Made by a program: the position numbers and the translations under genes. From Metaphire vulgaris (Eukaryota > Annelida > Clitellata > Crassiclitellata > Megascolecidae): a stretch of 64,000 bases of DNA. This document shows positions 63,291 through 64,000 of this stretch, piece after piece (positions within the stretch are counted from its first letter, which is position 1; every line of letters begins with the position of its first letter). The stretch spans positions 12,280,589 to 12,344,588 of the forward strand of contig CM030847.1 in NCBI GenBank assembly GCA_018105865.1, given 5' to 3'. The notes below the pieces were generated by a model, which saw only the letters and a list, made by a program, of their open reading frames with translations, searched no databases and was not told the DNA's origin.

Positions 63291-63291
<1 letters not shown>

Positions 63292-63339
<48 letters not shown>

Positions 63340-64000
63340 AGCCGACTTACATAGTGCAGTACACAAGAAGAAAGTTCAAAATCAAGAGCGCTATACAGTC
63401 CAAATGATTTATGAAAGAAGAATGTTTTGAGTTTCCACAGGAACTGTTCAGAGTCAGTCTCTGTCGTAATATGACTCGGCAATATGTTCCACAAAATAGG
63501 GTTCCCATGTGTCATTGATCTCTCGCCGAATACCACAGCATGTGACAGTGGAGGTACAGCCAGCCTGAATTCCCGAGTTGATCTGAGTTGCATCCGCAAG
63601 TCAGGGAGCTGCAGTCTGCTAACCAGGGCTGTGAGGTTAGCTGGGAACCCTGGGTCGTGTAGAGCCTGAAACATCAGCACACATCTCTTGTAAGCAACAT
63701 GCTCAGGTATTTGCAGCCAGTGTTGCTTCCCCTTCAGGTGGGGAGAAATGTGATTCGTGCACACCGCTCTGAAGATCATCCGTGCTGTGGCATTTAGAAC
63801 GCTTTGAAGGCAGTCAACAAATTGGCGCTGTGGAAGGCCCCAGGGAAGACTATTGCAATAGTCCAATCTGGTGAGGATGAAGGCACGGGCTAAGAGGATA
63901 CGCGATGAGGAGGGAAGGTAGTGTCGTATCTCTCTGATACGTCTCAGGTGGAAGTAGCAGGTCCTGGCCACTGCGCCGATGGGCGATCAAACGTCAGCGC
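63292..64000 (-). mobile_element. L2/CR1-like LINE 3' portion with (AAT)n tail, running off the window
   Basis: The minus strand starts in the (AAT)n tail (63292-63337), then the shared 3' module (ATAGCGCTCTTGATTTTGAA ... GTACTGCACTATGTAAGTCGG) and coding from 63400 to beyond 63971. It is related to family D by its tail, but is a separate subfamily. Confidence 0.85.
63333..63971 (-). pseudogene. LINE ORF2 C-terminal region
   Basis: One open frame: CYFHLRRIREIRHYLPSSSR, ILTRLDYCNSLPWGLPQRQF, LKGKQHWLQIPEHVAYKRCV, VPPLSHAVVFGERSMTHGNP and LWNILPSHITTETDSEQFLW. It then reads through KTFFFHKS into the 3' module. It lacks the usual stop after K-H-F. The RT core lies beyond 64000, so I cannot judge the rest. 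Confidence 0.85.

Noticed and set aside
1..64000. LTR retrotransposon or endogenous retrovirus
   Set aside because: I looked for long direct repeats with TG...CA ends, a primer-binding site and gag, protease, integrase or envelope motifs and saw none. All RT sequences are of the non-LTR type.
1..64000. Host genes with introns
   Set aside because: No recognisable conserved host domain or chain of plausible exons was found. Intronic location within a large gene cannot be excluded without transcripts.

Overview
This is eukaryotic, almost certainly metazoan, DNA. It is AT-rich and repeat-dense. I recognise no host protein-coding gene, rRNA gene, functional tRNA gene, or bacterial-style operon. 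Nearly every coding signal is a relic of a transposable element. The mix (L2/CR1-like and RTE-like LINEs, hAT elements, Tc1/mariner relics, short TTAA- and TA-flanked elements, simple repeats) is typical of large invertebrate or early-diverging chordate genomes. I cannot name the species.

LINE layer. One superfamily of non-LTR retrotransposons (L2/CR1 group: endonuclease plus reverse transcriptase) recurs on both strands: 1-180, 181-1735, 7960-8115, 10985-12440, 16262-19515 (-), 28080-30700, 33300-35340 (-), 35995-36599, 41236-41850, 45000-47912, 56252-56625, 57450-59193 and 63292-64000 (-). The fullest copies are 45000-47912 (two frameshifts and one stop) and 57450-59193. A second, RTE-like lineage is nearly full length at 22226-26485 (-), with fragments at 9625-10325, 15636-15950, 35488-35955, 37900-38195, 40213-41070, 52800-53445, 62650-62985 and 62990-63290.

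DNA-transposon layer. Several hAT elements can be bounded exactly by 8-bp target duplications: 3586-3925, 4057-7034 (uninterrupted transposase-like frame of about 510 codons), 12860-13227, 13313-13749, 30911-31209, 34195-35100, 42832-43714, 43957-49546, 44104-44801 and 61206-62051. Elements at 26731-27233 (8-bp duplication), 6102-6717, 21379-21996, 51434-51903 and 52086-54434 (TA-flanked) add further families. Two Tc1/mariner relics lie at 20157-21020 and 36600-37530.

The most distinctive component is a family of ten TTAA-flanked, non-coding elements. Eight are about 1.0-1.07 kb and carry two diverged copies of a 350-400 bp internal module: 1991-3030, 14537-15584, 18210-19276, 23952-25033, 31906-32964, 39195-40209, 48314-49354 and 49627-50642. 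Two hold a single module (20404-20933 and 60820-62343). In three cases removing the element and one TTAA restores the reading frame of the LINE it sits in. In a fourth, an empty paralogous site is present elsewhere in the window. This behaviour is piggyBac-like, but no transposase for it is visible here.

Layering: LINEs were invaded by hAT and TTAA elements, and hAT elements were in turn invaded by LINEs, TTAA elements and other hATs. The best nest is 43957-49546: an outer hAT holds an inner hAT, a LINE and a TTAA element. The window therefore reads as a transposon graveyard that gives a relative order of insertions rather than a gene cluster.
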